This document shows, piece by piece, positions 1 through 7,994 of a DNA stretch of 19,742 nt (position 1 is the stretch's first letter; each line of letters starts with the position of its first letter). A program made the position numbers and the translations under genes. The DNA is from Chlorobiota bacterium (lineage in GTDB: Bacteria; Bacteroidota; Ignavibacteria; SZUA-365; JAADGX01), in contig JAADGX010000223.1 of the NCBI GenBank assembly GCA_013152135.1, forward strand, positions 1 to 19,742, read 5' to 3'. Below the pieces are notes generated by a model. That model was not told the origin of the DNA and ran no database searches. It worked only from the letters and a program-made list of their open reading frames with translations.

Positions 1-1113
1 CGCCTTCATCCCCGGTCCGAGGTCGATCTTGTTTAACGCGATGCACGTGATAACGCCTGAAGAAACGACGTCTGACAACCATTGCCGTTCCTCGCGAAGA
101 ATGGTTTCCGCGTCAGGTCCGGAAGTCACATCCACCACGTCCACGATGATATCCGCGTCCTGCACCTGGGCAATCGTACGGGCGATTCCTTCGCGCTCCA
201 CGAGGTCGTTCGTATCCCGCAACCCGGCGGTATCCACGAACCGAAACAGCGTTCCATCCACCACGGCCGCCTCTTCCAGGTAATCCCGCGTCGTGCCCGG
301 CACAGGTGTGACGATGGCCCTGGGCATACCCAGGAGCGCATTGAGAAGGCTGGATTTGCCCGCGTTCGGACGCCCGATGATGACAACTTTTATTCCCTCG
401 CGCACCACCCGGCCGGAGTCGTATGATTTTATGAGCGTCGTTATCGCCTGCATCGACTCCTCAAGGTTCCGGCGGTGCTCCACTGGTTCAGCAAGGGGAA
501 CATCGTCTTCGGCGAAATCCAGGCTCAACTCAAGAACCGCCGCGGTTCGCAGCAGTTTCTCCCGGACCTCGCGCACGAATCCGGACAAACGTCCCTCCAA
601 CTGGACTATGGATGCTTTCTGCGCCTGGCGCGTCTCCGCATGGATGAGATCCGCCACCGCTTCGGCTTGCACCAGGTCGATGCGACCGTTCAAGAACGCG
701 CGTTTCGTAAACTCGCCCGGCACCGCGTGACGTCCGCCTCCACGCAGCACCGCTTCCAACACCGCGGCCGCCACCGCCCGCCCGCCATGACAACTCAGTT
801 CCACCGTATCCTCGCCGGTGTATGACGACGGCCGGTGGAAAACGGTCGCCACGACTTCGTCCACCACGTTCCCCCCTTCGTCGATCACCCTGCAAAAATG
901 GGCGGTTCGGGGCGCCACGGTCAGCAGGTCCGCTCCCCGGAACACGCGCGCCGCCAGTTCGAGCGCCGCAGGTCCGGATACGCGAATCACGGCAATTCCT
1001 CCCGTCCCCGGCGGAGTTGCAATAGCGGCAATCGTGTCGACATCGCCGGGAAAAAGCGCCGGGACCGTCCGCTCTGAACCAACAACAATCGTTTTGCCCG
1101 GTTTTTTCGCCAT
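1..1113 (-). CDS. mnmE: tRNA modification GTPase MnmE, 3' part missing at window edge
   Basis: MnmE, with MnmG, installs the carboxymethylaminomethyl group on wobble uridine 34 of certain tRNAs in the cytoplasm. I translated 371 codons from the ATG at 1113 to the window edge. The N-terminal tetrahydrofolate-binding domain is recognisable (DTIAAIATPPGTGGIAVIRVSGP near residues 27-49, then SSYTGEDTVELSCHGG). The helical domain and inserted G domain follow: G1 GRPNAGKS at 247-254, G2 GTTRD at 273-277, G3 DTAG at 294-297 and G4 NKID at 361-364. About 100 residues, including the catalytic C-terminal Cys motif, lie outside the window. The protein has some 20 extra residues before the usual family start. 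An in-frame ATG at 1131 would add six more; neither start has a clear Shine-Dalgarno. It lies 138 nt after dciA on the same strand, so it is probably in the dnaN operon. Confidence 0.96.
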   Translation of the reverse strand, partial: MAKKPGKTIVVGSERTVPALFPGDVDTIAAIATPPGTGGIAVIRVSGPAALELAARVFRGADLLTVAPRTAHFCRVIDEGGNVVDEVVATVFHRPSSYTGEDTVELSCHGGRAVAAAVLEAVLRGGGRHAVPGEFTKRAFLNGRIDLVQAEAVADLIHAETRQAQKASIVQLEGRLSGFVREVREKLLRTAAVLELSLDFAEDDVPLAEPVEHRRNLEESMQAITTLIKSYDSGRVVREGIKVVIIGRPNAGKSSLLNALLGMPRAIVTPVPGTTRDYLEEAAVVDGTLFRFVDTAGLRDTNDLVEREGIARTIAQVQDADIIVDVVDVTSGPDAETILREERQWLSDVVSSGVITCIALNKIDLGPGMKA

Positions 1114-1251
1114 GATGCTGTTTAGTGCCATCCGTCTCGTAATTCCGTCATCATCAATTCATTTTCCCCATCGAAACACCTATCCACTCCTTGATGGAGA
1201 AAGTCCACTCCTGCTACTTTCATGTTTTCGACATCAACGGTCATCGCGTAC

Positions 1252-1545
1252 TCATCGGACCACAATTTCTTTGATGATCTCCCGCCCCAGCTTGTTGTTG
1301 ATTTTTCGCCGGAGAGCCTCCCGGTTGAAATGAATCTCGTATCGCCACGACGATTCTTCCACGGTAATGAACATGGTTCCATCGCGAATGGAGCGTACCT
1401 GCGCATGATTAGCCAGGGCCTCGCCAACAAGTTCCCGCCATTGCTGCACGACCATTTGTTCCCCGATTTTCCCGTGAAGACCCAACTGCTGTGCCATGCT
1501 CTCGAGGGCTTCCGCCAACGTCCAGGTCCGTGAAAGCTCTTTCAT
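1252..1545 (-). CDS. dciA: DUF721 / DciA-type helicase-loading protein
   Basis: This 97-residue protein matches the DUF721 (DciA) family. The pattern includes an N-terminal helix, W-R-E-L-V-G at about 36-41 followed by an ALANHAQV segment, then a beta-rich part (GTMFITVEESSWRYEIHFN) and a final helix with LRRKINNKLG. DciA is the ancestral bacterial loader/operator of the replicative helicase DnaB in species lacking DnaC or DnaI. Long DciA proteins have an extra tail; this one is the short domain-only form common in the Bacteroidota group. Its ATG overlaps the recF stop as ATGA, so translation is probably coupled. Position after dnaN-recF is the classic context. The function rests on family membership and synteny; no catalytic motif exists to check. 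Confidence 0.88.
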   Translation of the reverse strand: MKELSRTWTLAEALESMAQQLGLHGKIGEQMVVQQWRELVGEALANHAQVRSIRDGTMFITVEESSWRYEIHFNREALRRKINNKLGREIIKEIVVR

Positions 1546-2681
1546 ACCAATTCCTCCACGACCGGTCGTACATGCCCGGCAGACACTTCGAAAACATCGA
1601 ACTGCGATCCGATGGTGGGCAGCAACTCGCGCGTGGATTTGTTGACCGAGGTTATCAAGGTTTGCCCGATGCGCCCGATCAAGTGCAGCACCCGCTCCAG
1701 CCGCATATCGTCCAGCTCGCTGAAGATGTCGTCGAGAAGCAGCACGGGGACTTCTTCGGTCTGGTTTTGGAGATAGCGAAACTCCGCGACTTTCAGCGCG
1801 ATCAGAAAGCTTTTCACCTGCCCTTGCGAGGCCTGGTGACGCACATCCAGTCCGTTCAACAACAACACGAGGTCGTCACGATGCGGACCAAGCGACGTCG
1901 TGCCACGGCGGACATCGTGAACAAGATGCTCCCTGAGGCGGGACTTCATCGCATCCGTCGACGAACATTGATCTTCAAGGCCATCGAACGTGGACTGGTA
2001 CACCAGGCTCGGTTCTTCGCCCGCATCCGCGATTTCTTCGTACGCCGACGCGACGTATGGAACGAAGCGCTCCAGGAACGCCCGTCGACGTTCGAGAATG
2101 CGTGCGCAGACACGCACGTACGTATCATCCCAGGAATCCAGCGCTTTGTCCAATCGCGAGATGACTCCTTCCGCGTTGCCCAGAAGCGCATTTCGGTGCC
2201 GAAGAATCCGCCTGAATTCGAAGAGTTCCTTCACGTAAACCGGGTGCGCCTGCGAGATGACCATATCCATGAACGACCGGCGCTCCGAGGGCGGTCCGCT
2301 TGTAATCCCGCGGTACTGTGGAGACAGGGTGACGAGGGGAAACAATCCGATGAGTTCTGCCGCTGATACCAGGGGGTTGTTGTTCAGCCGGATTTTTTTT
2401 CGCCCGCCGGACAGGGAAAAATCGATTTCCACCTGGCCGCGGTTTCCGTTGGCGCTTACCATACCGGCCCGCACGGCATAGCCATCGTCACCGCGCCGAA
2501 TCAGGTTCCTGTCAGGACCATGAATAAAAGAACGACTCAGGCAAGCGAGAGAGATCGCTTCGAGGATGGTTGTCTTCCCCGCCCCGTTGTCTCCCCATAA
2601 AAGCGTAATACCGTTTGACAGGGTGAGGCTGGTATCGACATGGTTTCGAAGTGAGTTAAAATGAACACGTTCGATATACAT
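1542..2681 (-). CDS. recF: DNA replication and repair protein RecF
   Basis: RecF is an SMC/ABC-like ATPase that, with RecO and RecR, loads RecA at single-strand gaps. The 379-residue length is typical. Visible motifs: Walker A GDNGAGKT at 30-37, the conserved GPHRDD block at 265-270, the ABC signature segment ASQGQVK at 284-290, and Walker B VLLLDDIFSELD at 313-324, with the usual N-terminal start of the family (Y-I-E-R-V-H-F-N-S-L-R-N). The ATG lies 2 nt after the dnaN stop, and the stop overlaps the dciA start, so dnaN-recF-dciA should be one translationally linked transcript. Nothing in the protein looks damaged. Confidence 0.98.
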   Translation of the reverse strand: MYIERVHFNSLRNHVDTSLTLSNGITLLWGDNGAGKTTILEAISLACLSRSFIHGPDRNLIRRGDDGYAVRAGMVSANGNRGQVEIDFSLSGGRKKIRLNNNPLVSAAELIGLFPLVTLSPQYRGITSGPPSERRSFMDMVISQAHPVYVKELFEFRRILRHRNALLGNAEGVISRLDKALDSWDDTYVRVCARILERRRAFLERFVPYVASAYEEIADAGEEPSLVYQSTFDGLEDQCSSTDAMKSRLREHLVHDVRRGTTSLGPHRDDLVLLLNGLDVRHQASQGQVKSFLIALKVAEFRYLQNQTEEVPVLLLDDIFSELDDMRLERVLHLIGRIGQTLITSVNKSTRELLPTIGSQFDVFEVSAGHVRPVVEELV

Positions 2682-2683
2682 AC

Positions 2684-3811
2684 TCAGGCATTCAACCGCA
2701 CAGGCATTACCAGCATCAGGATATCCTGATCCGGCAACGGCTGGGAAGGACGCATGACGCCGGCGCGGGTCGGGCTGCTGAATTCGAATGTTACTTCCTC
2801 GCCTTCCAGGTGCACCAGCGCATCTTCTATGTACTTGGAATTGAATCCGATCTCGATCGATTCACCGGTATATGCGCAAGGCAAAGATTCCTTGGCCTCA
2901 CCGCCGAAATCGATGTCCTCGGCTGACACGCGCAGTTCTCCGTCCGAAACGAAAAAGCGAATCTGGTTCGTAATGGAATTAGAAAAGATGGATACTCTCC
3001 GTACCGCCGCCAGCAAAGCAGCGCGGTTGACGGAAAGCACCTTGTCGTTTTCCACCGGGATTACGCTTTCATACTTCGGGTATTTTTCGTCAATGATACG
3101 GGACTGCAGTTCAAGTTCATCCATGGAAAAGCGGATGGATGCGCTTCCAATTCGGACGTCCACTTGTTCGCTTTCCATCGACTTCAAAATCAGGTTCAAT
3201 GCCCTGGCCGGGATGACCACCTCATGCACTTCGCCTTCGCTCAAGGGCAATTCGTCCATGTTGGATTGAATCACCCGCACCAGCCTATGCCCGTCCGTGG
3301 CAACTGCCCGTAACTCGGAAGGTTTCATTTCGAAGAGCACACCCATCATGGCCGGTCGCAGTTCGTCGGTGCTGACCGCGAAAGCCGTGGTGGCGATGAT
3401 TTGCGAAAAGCGCTCCGACGAGAGGGCGAACGAGACGACCTCGTCCACATCTTCCTTGGCCGGGAAATTATCCGCGGTTTCGCCGCTCATGCGGTACTCG
3501 CCTTGCCGGGTTTTCATCACCATTTTGCCCGCCACGTGATCCGCGTTCACATCGAGCTCCATGCTCGACAATGAACGAACGATCTCGTGTAATCGGCGTG
3601 CGGGAACGGCAATCCTGCCGTCTTCCTCTCCCGTCACCGGAATTTCGATAGTCATAAAAATATCCAGATCGGTGGCGGTCATGCGAAGCGCATTCCCCTG
3701 CAAATCCATCAGAATATTTTCCACGATGGGCATGGTGGATTTCGTGGGTACGACGTGGATAATCTTCGCCAGGGCCTTCTGCAGATCCGTGCTCACGACG
3801 GAATATTTCAT
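2684..3811 (-). CDS. dnaN: DNA polymerase III sliding clamp (beta subunit)
   Basis: The beta clamp encircles DNA and tethers DNA polymerase III. The 375-residue protein begins MKYSVVSTDLQKALAKI and ends with the family's C-terminal M-P-V-R-L motif (VMPVRLNA). Internal family blocks are clear, such as TMPIVENILM, ATDGHRLVR and ATDLDIFMTIEIPV. The open frame extends 39 codons further upstream to a GTG at 3928. I chose the ATG at 3811 because AGGAGG lies 4 nt before it and because clamp homologues start here. The upstream neighbour on the same strand is rng rather than dnaA. The gene has its own promoter candidate at 3963-3991 and heads a dnaN-recF-dciA unit. Confidence 0.98.
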   Translation of the reverse strand: MKYSVVSTDLQKALAKIIHVVPTKSTMPIVENILMDLQGNALRMTATDLDIFMTIEIPVTGEEDGRIAVPARRLHEIVRSLSSMELDVNADHVAGKMVMKTRQGEYRMSGETADNFPAKEDVDEVVSFALSSERFSQIIATTAFAVSTDELRPAMMGVLFEMKPSELRAVATDGHRLVRVIQSNMDELPLSEGEVHEVVIPARALNLILKSMESEQVDVRIGSASIRFSMDELELQSRIIDEKYPKYESVIPVENDKVLSVNRAALLAAVRRVSIFSNSITNQIRFFVSDGELRVSAEDIDFGGEAKESLPCAYTGESIEIGFNSKYIEDALVHLEGEEVTFEFSSPTRAGVMRPSQPLPDQDILMLVMPVRLNA

Positions 3812-3815
3812 GAAA

Positions 3816-3821
3816 CCTCCT
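3816..3821 (-). promoter_or_regulatory. Strong Shine-Dalgarno fixing the dnaN start
   Basis: The minus strand reads AGGAGG-TTTC-ATG. It is the strongest ribosome binding site I noticed in the window; most other genes here have weak or no Shine-Dalgarno. It decides for the ATG at 3811 against the longer in-frame GTG at 3928 and ATG at 3895. Confidence 0.85.
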
Positions 3822-3962
3822 GATACAAAATCAGCGATGTTAGGACGGGGAGTGAAAAACTCGCTTGTGATCCCGCGTAATATTTCCTTGTTCATTTCAT
3901 CCCGTGCGGTCGTATCCGAACACCGCACAACAACTCGCCAGCACAGGGCATCACATTGTTAA

Positions 3963-3991
3963 AATATAGAAAAAACCACGCGGACATTCAA
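3963..3991 (-). promoter_or_regulatory. Sigma70-type promoter for dnaN
   Basis: On the minus strand TTGAAT (-35, positions 3991-3986) is followed after exactly 17 nt by TATATT (-10, positions 3968-3963). The expected transcription start is near 3955, giving a leader of about 145 nt before the dnaN ATG. The site lies about 60 nt after the rng stop. The bases around the -10 (TTTCTATATTTTA) closely resemble those of the promoter at 13106-13134. This is pattern evidence only; the lineage may use a Bacteroidota-like sigma factor, for which TTTG-N20-TATATTTT in the same place would also fit. Confidence 0.6.
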
Positions 3992-4050
3992 AGCGAAACG
4001 ACGGTAGCGCACGGGGTCAAGATACGGTTGAGAAAGCTTCGGGTGGGCGC

Positions 4051-5631
4051 TCAGAGCAGGTATTTCGAGGTCAGGTCTTTCCCCGTTCGGCCGGAGAGAA
4101 AGCGAAAACTTCCAACCTGGACGGAAGGATCGCTCTGCAACTTGATGCGGACAAAATGTTTCAGCATCAACTTCATGAGGCGATTGAACTTCCCTTCCTG
4201 GAGATACTCCGCAGCGGTAGGATGCACCTGGAGAATTAATCGAAGCTCCGAGGTTTCCGTCCGGAAACGCTTGAGCCAGCGTTCGATCTGCATGACAAGC
4301 GAGGCTTTACTCTGGACGAGACCGGTCCCGTCACACGTCGGACAAGGTTCCAACACGGAAAACTGGACACTGTCCCGGATCCGCTGACGCGTAATCTGCA
4401 TGAGACAGAATTCGGTAAGAGGCAGGATCGTCGACTTGGCGCGATCGATCCTCATCTCCCTCCGCATCTCCTCGTACACTTTCCTCCTGCTGGACTCCTG
4501 TTCCATGTCGATAAAATCAATGATGATAATGCCGCCGAGGTCCCGGAGGCGGATTTGGCGGGCGATCTCCCGCACGGCCTCGAGGTTGGTGCGCAGGGAG
4601 TTCTCTTCCTGGTGGCGCTTGGCGGCGAAGCGACCGCTGTTGACGTCGATCACCTTCATCGCTTCCGTGTGCTCGATGATGATGTAGCCTCCGCTCTTCA
4701 ACCACACCTTGCGGCTCAAGGAATTCCGTATCTCCTTCTCCACCCCGAAGGCGTCGAAAATCGGTACCTTGTCTTTGTACAATTCCACGGCGTTGACCAT
4801 GGACGGGGCCACGGAGCTGACGTAGCTGCGTATTTCCCGGTACATGCGTTTCGAATCGGTAACCACGCGCGTGACGTCCGACTTGAACAGGTCGCGCATA
4901 ACGCTGGCGGTGGTGTTCATGTCTTTGTACATCAAGGTCGGGGCTTCAGCCTTCTTGAGTTTTCTCTCAATATCCTTCCAGGTATCGAGCAATTCCAAGA
5001 GATCATTGCGCAGTACCTCTTCCTCCTTTCCCTCCGCCACGGTACGGATGATCAATCCCACATTGGACGGGATAATGCTGCGCGCGATTCTGCGCAGACG
5101 GCGTTTCTCCTTGAAACTGGAGATCTTGCGCGAGACGCCAATTGTCGTCTCATACGGAAGCAAAACGAGGAACCGGCCGGGAAGCGCAATCTGATTCGTT
5201 ACACGCACGCCCTTATTGGCATACGCTTCTTTCACCACCTGCACGAGCAGTTCCTGCCCCTTCTGCAAGTTGACCTGCGCGTAGCTGTGCCTGTTTCTTT
5301 TCGACTTTCGACGGCGCGACGAACCGCCACCGTTCTCCCCTTCGTCAACCTCTTCGATACCGGAATCGGAATCGTCACCGGTAATGGCCGAGAATTGCTT
5401 GAACGCATCATCGAGATCAGAGAAATGGAGAAACGCATCCTGTTCCAACCCGATATCGATAAAGGCAGCACGAATTCCATGCAAGACCTTGGCTACGCGA
5501 CCAAGGTATATATCACCAACCATGCGCTCCTTGCCAACGCTTTCCAGGAAGAGCTCGCTCAGCTTGCCATCTTCCATGATGGCAATCCGGCTTTGCATCT
5601 CCGCTTGATTGATGATGATTTCTCTCTTCAT
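4051..5631 (-). CDS. rng: Ribonuclease G/E family endoribonuclease
   Basis: RNase E/G enzymes cut single-stranded RNA in rRNA maturation and mRNA decay. The 526 residues carry an S1 RNA-binding region (from about residue 37), the RNase H-like and 5' sensor segments, and the catalytic site: D329 in VIDVNSG and D372 in IIIIDFIDM, 43 residues apart as in E. coli RNase E. The zinc-link CPTCDGTG has C430 and C433, 101 residues after the first aspartate, again the E. coli spacing. There is no long C-terminal degradosome scaffold, so it is RNase G-like. Odd point: an acidic then basic low-complexity insert (about 80-118) sits inside the S1 domain. The start ATG has no clear Shine-Dalgarno. The stop is 239 nt before dnaN on the same strand with no evident terminator, so read-through is possible. 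Confidence 0.95.
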   Translation of the reverse strand: MKREIIINQAEMQSRIAIMEDGKLSELFLESVGKERMVGDIYLGRVAKVLHGIRAAFIDIGLEQDAFLHFSDLDDAFKQFSAITGDDSDSGIEEVDEGENGGGSSRRRKSKRNRHSYAQVNLQKGQELLVQVVKEAYANKGVRVTNQIALPGRFLVLLPYETTIGVSRKISSFKEKRRLRRIARSIIPSNVGLIIRTVAEGKEEEVLRNDLLELLDTWKDIERKLKKAEAPTLMYKDMNTTASVMRDLFKSDVTRVVTDSKRMYREIRSYVSSVAPSMVNAVELYKDKVPIFDAFGVEKEIRNSLSRKVWLKSGGYIIIEHTEAMKVIDVNSGRFAAKRHQEENSLRTNLEAVREIARQIRLRDLGGIIIIDFIDMEQESSRRKVYEEMRREMRIDRAKSTILPLTEFCLMQITRQRIRDSVQFSVLEPCPTCDGTGLVQSKASLVMQIERWLKRFRTETSELRLILQVHPTAAEYLQEGKFNRLMKLMLKHFVRIKLQSDPSVQVGSFRFLSGRTGKDLTSKYLL

Positions 5632-5667
5632 CTGCGAAATGATTGAATCCTAAAAAATTCTTTTACT

Positions 5668-5698
5668 AAAAACCGAACCCCGATTATTTCGCGGGTTC
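5668..5698 (-). terminator. Rho-independent terminator-like hairpin
   Basis: On the minus strand, GAACCC and GGGTTC form a 6-bp stem (5675-5680 with 5693-5698), extendable by a CG pair with one bulged base around an A/T-rich loop. The stem is followed by GG then TTTTT (5672-5668). It lies 17 nt after the stop of the DUF6029 gene and before rng, so it would end the HAD-TlpA-DUF6029 transcript. The stem is short, so efficiency may be partial. Confidence 0.55.
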
Positions 5699-5715
5699 TC
5701 ATTTTCCCCCGTATA

Positions 5716-7353
5716 TCACCACTGGGTAAGAACGGAAAAACGCACTCCTGAGAACGGATCCACCTGGCGGCAGATTCCACTGGAACAGATTACGCCTCCC
5801 CGCTCCGTCCCGCAACCAATACTGATGGTGTGCGTTGAAGTCAAGCGATACGTCACCTCTCCAAAAGCCCAAAACGACCTCCCCGAGGGCTCATCCCGCT
5901 CATCAATAGAGGAGAATTCCGTGCGCAACGCCACCGACCAATCAGGCGAACGGGAGAGAACCACCATAAGGAAAAGGTTCGTATAATCCGGCGTGTGGAC
6001 GAGGAATGAATCGTGGAAGAATTGCGTTTCCACTTCTCCCTCCAGGAAATAGCCGTCGCCCAGCTCGTACTCGATTTTCACCGGCAATGTCGTGCTTGAT
6101 TTTTCGTGCGTCATTCCTCCGAGCTCCTCGTATGGAGCGTCAAATCGTCTGTTAAACGCCGCTCGCAGAAATGACACGTCCGTGAAGTACCATTCAAGTT
6201 CTCCATAGACTTCATAGAATGGAGAAAACTCTTTTGACAACGACGGAAGAAGCTTATTATCCCGCTCGATCGTCCGCAAATTCCCGTTGACCATCTCGTA
6301 GCTCTTGTGGCGACTTGCGGCCGAAGCGTTGAAATTCAAGACGATCTGGGAAGTAAGCGCATAGAACACCTCTATCTGCATCCCGATTTCGTCACTGAAA
6401 TCTATCTGATGCGGATCCCTGCTCAACAAGGTAAAAGCATGCTCCTTGAACACGATGGGCGGGTTCTGAAACGGAAGCGCCCGCGTGGGCCTATTGATAT
6501 TGACCCGGGTAAACGGGTCCACCACGTCGAATCGATAATCCTTGTATTCAAACGTGAATCCCCAACCATCTTCACTGGCGAAAGCCAGGCTCCCGTATAT
6601 CCCTTCGCCGTAACTGGTGCGTGTCACCATATCGTAATCCGGTCCGCTTCCCGTTTCCTGTATTGTCGCCTTCTTCCTTGCGTACGAGGCAAAAAGATCG
6701 AAGCCAAACGCATGCAGTGCGAGGTTGATCTCCGGAATTTCCGCTTTGACTTTTGGTCCTACGCCACCACTCGAAAAAGACGCGGGCGGAAACGCCCCAT
6801 CCGCATCAACGAAACTGCCCCCGATTTCAATCTCCTCCAGCGGCCGCACGGCAAACGTCCCTCCCCGGACGATGTAGTTTTCTATCCTCGACGTATCGAT
6901 CATATCCCGATACGCGAGGTTGCCCGCGGCGAGAATCACGTCGAGCATATCGCTTCGATAGGTCGCGCGCAAGCCGTCCAAACCGGTATCGAAGTAAATA
7001 CCCCGGTTTTCAAACAGGTTCATCGCCAGCCCTTTTCCAAACAACGTCCAATAGGTTCCCGCGCGGAGCTGCAGCCCCGCGTCTTCGAATTCCACGTACC
7101 TTTTCTGGATTCCGAGGAAGTGCGGTCCGTATTCATGGGGGGCATCGTACAAGAACCGGACGCCCATTGTAAACTTGTCCATGAAAAGACGGGCGTTCGC
7201 CATGTTCTCAAGGTATTCCGCGTTGTACGCGACGCCACCGCGGTTCTTGGTTCCCTTGCCGTACCGCAGGTAGTTATTGAAGGAATAATTGATCTGAGCG
7301 TACGTTGGTGCCGTCCACCCAAGGACAACAAGAAGCAGCAGGCCGCGTCTCAT
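5716..7353 (-). CDS. DUF6029-type outer-membrane beta-barrel protein
   Basis: The 545-residue protein starts with a signal peptide (MRRG, then a hydrophobic run, cleavage probably after TYA at residue 19). The rest alternates polar and hydrophobic residues with many aromatic residues, as expected of outer-membrane beta strands, and ends in a terminal Trp, the usual barrel-assembly signal. The pattern NNYLRYGKG...NRGGVAYNAEYLENMANARLF near the N terminus and the GGVICSSGICR motif near the C terminus match what I know of DUF6029 proteins in the Bacteroidota group. Their function is unknown. The start ATG overlaps the stop of the TlpA-like gene (ATGA), so the two are coupled. The two cysteines of the C-terminal motif could be the substrate of that thioredoxin; this is inference. 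A porin-like role is possible but not shown. Confidence 0.85.
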   Translation of the reverse strand: MRRGLLLLVVLGWTAPTYAQINYSFNNYLRYGKGTKNRGGVAYNAEYLENMANARLFMDKFTMGVRFLYDAPHEYGPHFLGIQKRYVEFEDAGLQLRAGTYWTLFGKGLAMNLFENRGIYFDTGLDGLRATYRSDMLDVILAAGNLAYRDMIDTSRIENYIVRGGTFAVRPLEEIEIGGSFVDADGAFPPASFSSGGVGPKVKAEIPEINLALHAFGFDLFASYARKKATIQETGSGPDYDMVTRTSYGEGIYGSLAFASEDGWGFTFEYKDYRFDVVDPFTRVNINRPTRALPFQNPPIVFKEHAFTLLSRDPHQIDFSDEIGMQIEVFYALTSQIVLNFNASAASRHKSYEMVNGNLRTIERDNKLLPSLSKEFSPFYEVYGELEWYFTDVSFLRAAFNRRFDAPYEELGGMTHEKSSTTLPVKIEYELGDGYFLEGEVETQFFHDSFLVHTPDYTNLFLMVVLSRSPDWSVALRTEFSSIDERDEPSGRSFWAFGEVTYRLTSTHTISIGCGTERGGVICSSGICRQVDPFSGVRFSVLTQW

Positions 7354-7886
7354 GAATCTCCACTCAAGTAGTTGCGGATTTCTTCTTCAAGGTGCTTCTC
7401 GTCTCCCGGGATAAAACCAATATGCTTGTTAATTAACGCACCGGATTCTTTCAGCACCAACGTATATGGTATGCTCTGACCGTTCAATTTTTCAAAGACA
7501 CGCTGATTCGGATCGAGCAGTTGAATGTAGGGAAATTTCTGAGCGGTGACGTAAGACTTCACCTTTGCCGTGCTTCGGATGTTGTCCAGATTGATCGCAA
7601 TGTATTCTACGTTCAATCCTTCTTTTCTTAGCTGTTGAAAAATCGGCTTGAATGCCTTCATTTCTTTCTTGCAGGGCTGGCACCAGAGCGCCCAGAAGCT
7701 CAGAACGACGACGCCCTTGCGCGGCGTTTTTTCCGTCCCGCGGACTTTCTTCATGATTGTTTGAAAAGAACGCTTCTTTCCGTTGATGTCTTTCAACTTG
7801 AACTGAACGGATGTCAGATCCTGAGCCATGGAAGTTCCACCAAGGAGCAACAGGACCAGTAAGTAGAGAACGACAGGTTTTCTCAT
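7350..7886 (-). CDS. Periplasmic TlpA/ResA-like thioredoxin
   Basis: This 178-residue secreted thioredoxin-fold protein has a signal peptide (MRKPVVLYLLVLLLL..., cleavage probably after SMA at residue 21). The redox motif WCQPC has C69 and C72 in the context VVVLSFWALWCQPCKKEM, and the conserved cis-proline is P140 in SIPYTLVL. TlpA/ResA family proteins reduce or exchange disulfides in the periplasm, for example for cytochrome c or outer-membrane protein maturation. The open frame extends 25 codons upstream to 7961. I chose the ATG at 7886 because it starts a clean signal peptide and has an AAGGG sequence about 9 nt before it. The stop overlaps the DUF6029 start. There is no lipobox Cys, so it is probably soluble. 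Confidence 0.9.
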   Translation of the reverse strand: MRKPVVLYLLVLLLLGGTSMAQDLTSVQFKLKDINGKKRSFQTIMKKVRGTEKTPRKGVVVLSFWALWCQPCKKEMKAFKPIFQQLRKEGLNVEYIAINLDNIRSTAKVKSYVTAQKFPYIQLLDPNQRVFEKLNGQSIPYTLVLKESGALINKHIGFIPGDEKHLEEEIRNYLSGDS

Positions 7887-7932
7887 GAATTCAACCCTTG
7901 ACTGTACTTTGTAACTCGGAAAAGCGGCGCAT

Positions 7933-7950
7933 GTTATGGTGTGATAACAC
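7933..7950. repeat. Inverted repeat upstream of the TlpA-like gene
   Basis: TGTTAT and ATAACA are perfect 6-nt arms separated by 6 nt. The same bases can fold alternatively as GGTGT-GATA-ACACC on the plus strand. It lies in the 108-nt gap between the HAD gene and the TlpA-like gene, 47 nt before the latter's ATG. It could be an operator or part of a weak terminator (the minus-strand structure extends to GCGG/CCGC and is followed by TTTT). I see no convincing -35/-10 pair in this gap. Confidence 0.3.
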
Positions 7951-7994
7951 CGCGAAAACATGGGATTGTTTCTCTTTGAGAAGTGACAATCGAA

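Noticed and set aside
1122..1244. 40-codon open frame on the minus strand between dciA and mnmE (MTVDVENMKVAG...)
   Set aside because: It would fill the gap and overlap the alternative mnmE start, but it has no clear ribosome binding site, no family resemblance and unremarkable codon use; not enough to call a gene.
3812..3928. 39-codon in-frame extension of dnaN to a GTG
   Set aside because: The AGGAGG before 3811 and the start of clamp homologues decide for the shorter form; the extension shows no clamp-like sequence.
4555..5646. Long plus-strand open frame (363 codons) opposite rng
   Set aside because: It is antisense to a gene with intact catalytic motifs and has no recognisable family features; typical mirror frame.
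6307..7371. Long plus-strand open frame (354 codons) opposite the DUF6029 gene
   Set aside because: Mirror frame of a signal-peptide-bearing barrel gene; no domain or start signal.
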